Shown: positions 63,687-64,000 of the stretch, piece after piece
Layout: each line of letters opens with the position of its first letter
Numbering within the stretch: position 1 is the stretch's first letter
Origin: Hyphomicrobium sp.
GTDB lineage: Bacteria; Pseudomonadota; Alphaproteobacteria; Rhizobiales; Hyphomicrobiaceae
Assembly: GCF_019744875.1 (NCBI RefSeq)
Contig: NZ_JAIETU010000017.1
Location: forward strand, 96,367-160,366
DNA length: 64,000 nucleotides
Direction of reading: 5' to 3'
Translations under genes and position numbers: made by a program
Notes under the pieces: model-generated
What the model saw: the letters and a program-made list of their open reading frames with translations, nothing else
Databases searched by the model: none
Told to the model about the DNA's origin: nothing

Positions 63687-64000
63687 AAAACCTCGAAGAG
63701 CCCAACCGGGCAAATATGGATTTGGTGAAATGCGTATTCGAACAAATAAAGGGTACCGTATTCGTTCAATCCGCCAAGTGATGATTTAGAACATTGCGCA
63801 ATGGCGCACTTGCCCAAGCGGTGGACTGCACAGTTGGTGCTTTGTGCCTCCGCATACTTAGGCAAGCATCCAAAACTACATTTGGGCATTTGCTGATTTG
63901 TGGAACAGCGGCGCAGGCTTCGCCATGGTTTTCGGAGCTACCGTAATTGAGCGAGCAAGCGGGACGGTGATGTGGCTTCCTCGTAGTCTGGCGAAAAAAC
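63687..64000. other. Gene-free end of the window
   Basis: About 310 bases upstream of parA. Frames are short and have no ribosome site. Short imperfect dyads occur (TTGCCCAAG near 63809 and TTAGGCAAG near 63859; ATTCGAAC and GTTCAAT near 63740 and 63765) and could be parS or iteron remnants. I do not assign them. Confidence 0.35.

Noticed and set aside
63683..63889. 68-residue minus-strand frame upstream of parA
   Set aside because: No ribosome site, cysteine-rich unlikely composition, and it overlaps the parA start.

Overview
The first 25.7 kb is typical high-GC alphaproteobacterial chromosome, probably Hyphomicrobiales (Rhizobiales). The order mraZ-rsmH-ftsL-ftsI is the start of a division/cell-wall (dcw) cluster. 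A class-A RNase P RNA and housekeeping genes (glycerate kinase, amidase, DjlA-like co-chaperone, 5-oxoprolinase, GGDEF-EAL protein, ceramidase-like membrane protein) surround it. The taxonomic placement is inferred from gene content and protein style, not from a search.

At 25759-25845 lies an intact tRNA-Leu(UAA). Everything downstream to the window end (about 38 kb) looks like an integrated mobile element or plasmid-like island. It carries three GGGGTAGCA repeats just past the tRNA and a LysR-controlled small metabolic cluster (26.0-28.9 kb). A metallophosphoesterase and a mobile mystery protein A/B pair (HTH plus Fic-type protein) follow, with four evenly spaced palindromic operators. The mobilisation block is a MOBP-type relaxase, MobC, a candidate oriT and a coupling protein without its membrane domain (31-35 kb). 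No type IV secretion genes are seen, so the element looks mobilisable rather than self-transmissible. The far att site is not in the window.

From 35 to 47.5 kb is accessory cargo: a cascade of four tiny overlapping ORFs, a secreted self-cleaving S74 fibre-like protein, ArdC-type antirestriction protein, a catalytic-domain-only tyrosine recombinase with a 17-bp inverted repeat, a DnaA-domain-IV-like protein with an export signal, DUF6998/DUF4238 proteins, a ParDE toxin-antitoxin pair with a truncated CcdA-like ORF, and DUF6915/DUF6878 proteins.

From 47.8 to 62.5 kb is a dense defence island. One module is a four-gene minus-strand operon (MORC-like GHKL ATPase, Z1 helicase-like ATPase, PD-(D/E)XK nuclease, AIPR protein) diverging from a Vsr-type endonuclease and a cytosine-5 DNA methyltransferase. 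Next is a two-gene CBASS system (patatin phospholipase effector and DncV-like nucleotidyltransferase with a C-terminal AGS-C-type sensor). The third is a translationally coupled pair, a DUF2130 coiled-coil protein with a PD-(D/E)XK-like core and a ParB-like protein, which I consider the best candidate for an undescribed system. The window ends with a ParA ATPase and a small partner protein, consistent with a plasmid-derived backbone.
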